From the NCBI RefSeq assembly GCF_036785885.1, contig NC_092314.1, positions 13,661,638 through 13,725,637 of the forward strand: a DNA stretch of 64,000 nucleotides, written 5' to 3'. Below, piece after piece: positions 62,401 to 64,000 of this stretch. The DNA is from Coffea arabica (Eukaryota > Streptophyta > Magnoliopsida > Gentianales > Rubiaceae). The notes under the pieces are model-generated. The model did no database searches, was not told where the DNA came from, and worked only from the letters and a program-made list of their open reading frames with translations. The first letter of the stretch is position 1. The number at the start of each line of letters is the position of its first letter. A program made the position numbers and the translations under genes.

Positions 62401-63137
62401 TGTGAATTGGTGTGTGAAAGGAAGGAGAGAATTAGATAAGGAAGAACAAGCAATGAGTGGGTGACGAATGCCGATTCCATTGTATGATGAATTGTCTAGA
62501 TCCTTTTTGGTTCATATCTTGAGGTTGAGTCAACACGTTCAAAAAGAAAAAGGAAAAAAACTCTAATAAATTGGCTCCCTAAGTTATTTTACACCTGATG
62601 ATGTTGTTTAGTTTCTATAGCAAATCTTTCATAGACTAACATGTAACTCATGAGATTGATGAAACATTTTCATAAAACTCACCTTTAATGTTACGTTTCA
62701 TCAAACTTCACCTGAGGATGACACCTGTGGCTTACCATGTCATTCTTATCCGAATTCTTGATAAATAGGGTTGGTGACAAAACCATTGGACCTTTCCTCC
62801 TAGTTGCATTTCAGACCAGATATAAGGAGGTTCTTGTAAGGGCACATACTGTTGCATCTGCAGTGGCTCCCAAGCACTTAACACTGCTAACAAATGAAGA
62901 GGCCAAATGTAAGACATAATAATCATTTGGTTATTTCGTTTTCATCTCTGTGTTCCTTTTCTGTTGCCCTGTTTTCATTTTAGAAATCAGAGTTTTGAAT
63001 GTTGATCATGTGGCTATTAATTTGAAGTATATGAGGCTGGTCAATTGTCCACGGCAGCATTCAAGAAGTGGCGGATGGGTGGACCAAGATTGCAAAGAGC
63101 TCCTGTTCTTGGTAGGAAGAGGAAACCAATAGAATAG
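59444..63137 (+). CDS. PSF3: DNA replication complex GINS subunit PSF3
   Basis: Six exons: 59444-59488, 59601-59672, 59768-59868, 60421-60519, 62769-62908, 63028-63137; all GT-AG, 567 nt, 188 residues, the usual length for plant PSF3. The protein starts MANYYDVDDVLAEEE. It has the PSF3 hallmark AELPFWLARDLH (residues 46-57), followed by VAVDVPPYF and RTRKEIEADAAHVDLR, then YFYELGLKIAPL, the helix RYKEVL and the tail FKKWRMGGPRLQRAP. GINS joins Cdc45 and MCM2-7 as the replicative helicase in the nucleus and is needed for origin firing and fork movement. The ATG context (AAT ATG G) is good. Exon 2's acceptor follows an A-run, which is unusual, but only this site keeps frame and the conserved VVFQ block. 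Intron 4 is 2.25 kb. The gene is divergent from the sterol dehydrogenase gene. Confidence 0.95.
60041..60062. repeat. (TA)n(TG)n microsatellite in PSF3 intron 3
   Basis: TATATATATG followed by TGTGTGTGTGTGTGTG, in the intron between exons 3 and 4. Confidence 0.8.
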
Positions 63138-64000
63138 GTGACCTTTGTTATCTTTGTTAATGGATGTCACAGTGTGTGAGCTCTCCATTTCATGTTCTTT
63201 GGTAGGGCAGATGTCATGGAGAATATGTAGTTTATGCTGTTTTATCTTATGCAAGAAATTCTTGAAGGAACCAAAACAGCTGAATACAATTTTCAATCAT
63301 GTTCTTGGTTATATTAAGTGGTTATTTGTGAAATACCTAGTTAATGAGCAAGTAGTTTAACTAGCACTTGTCTTGCTTCCAGTCCATCGCCAATGTTTTG
63401 ATTCACAAATACCACCCACAACATCCTTCCTCTTTTTTTTTTTTGTTAAAAGTTTTCTTTTTCTTTTTGAAATTGGGAGTCTGCCTTGAGAGTTACATAC
63501 CCATAACATCCTCCATCATTTACTTATTTCACTGGCGAAATTTATTTGAGAGGCAGTAAATATTTGTATTATATCTATTATATCTATATAATATCCGTTC
63601 TTAGAGTCAAAATTCTTTTTGTATTTTGTATATTTAAAAAATACTCATACTTTTTAATTAACTACATAAAACATGTAATCAAATTTTGGAAAAATTTAAA
63701 AACTTGAGTAAGGATAATGGCATACCTATTGAGGTACATACAAAATAGCAAAGACGTGTATCATAGCTTTTGTAGATATAAAAATCAGAGATAATAAAAT
63801 TGTATTAAATTTAATGTCTTGTACATGACACGAGAATAAGCATTTAAAAAAAGCAAAATTTGGTTATAAAAAAAAAGAATAAAAGAATTAGGAGTTATAA
63901 TTGGTATAAATATAGTAATACTTGAAAAATTAGCACTCTTTCCGTCCCATAAAATATGTTGTTTGTTTAATATGTCGTTCATTTTTTAAAGAACATGTAA
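63138..64000. other. 3' flank of PSF3, no further gene seen
   Basis: Begins with the PSF3 3' UTR. A T-run lies at 63431-63445. The rest is AT-rich without conserved peptides. The last 66 bases begin a Stowaway-like terminus. Confidence 0.5.
63935..64000. mobile_element. Start of a Stowaway-like MITE cut by the window end
   Basis: CTCTTTCCGTCCCATAAAATATG resembles the CTCCCTCCGTYCC-type Stowaway terminus and is followed by a T-rich interior. The other end lies beyond the window, so this is provisional. Confidence 0.45.

Noticed and set aside
1..64000. CRISPR array, operons, prophage or plasmid functions
   Set aside because: No regular direct-repeat/spacer array and no bacterial genes; everything points to a plant nuclear chromosome.

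Overview
The window is nuclear DNA of a flowering plant, most likely a eudicot. It is AT-rich, the genes are split by many short and long GT-AG introns, intergenic DNA carries miniature inverted-repeat transposons (MITEs) and an old Ty3/gypsy element, and the proteins match plant-specific architectures. Nothing bacterial, organellar or CRISPR-like is present. I cannot name the species.

Four complete multi-exon genes could be built exon by exon, with every junction keeping frame. (1) 3017-9890, minus: a 446-residue WD40-repeat protein, 9 coding exons. (2) 29390-41384, minus: a 487-residue A1 aspartic protease of the A36/A39 GPI-anchored type, 10 exons, with signal peptide, both catalytic Asp motifs and a hydrophobic GPI-like tail. 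(3) 48817-57915, minus: a 571-residue 3beta-hydroxysteroid dehydrogenase/C4-decarboxylase fused to a C-terminal reticulon domain, 12 exons. (4) 59444-63137, plus: the 188-residue GINS subunit PSF3, 6 exons, divergent from gene 3. A fifth, short intronless reading frame at 16065-16400 (minus) is possibly real: it has a telo-box leader but no family I recognise.

Between the genes: 1-3016 holds MITE-like DNA and short repeats. 9933-16064 is mostly featureless AT-rich DNA with one clear MITE and a 70-bp tandem repeat. 16900-19860 is a field of degenerate repeats around an ATTTGGARCAAAATTTAT-like word, with internal direct and inverted duplications. 20381-20710 is a Stowaway MITE. 22298-22521 is a SINE with target-site duplication. 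23-29 kb holds MITEs, tandem arrays and microsatellites. 41904-about 47490 is a decayed Ty3/gypsy element interrupted by the 3' end of a LINE that left an 18-bp target-site duplication.

The genes do not form a pathway: sterol C4-demethylation at the ER (gene 3), replication origin firing (gene 4), surface proteolysis (gene 2) and an unassigned WD40 scaffold (gene 1) are simply neighbours. The best candidates for something undescribed are the repeat field at 16.9-19.9 kb, the nested retroposon with its 26-bp inverted repeat, and the orphan reading frame.
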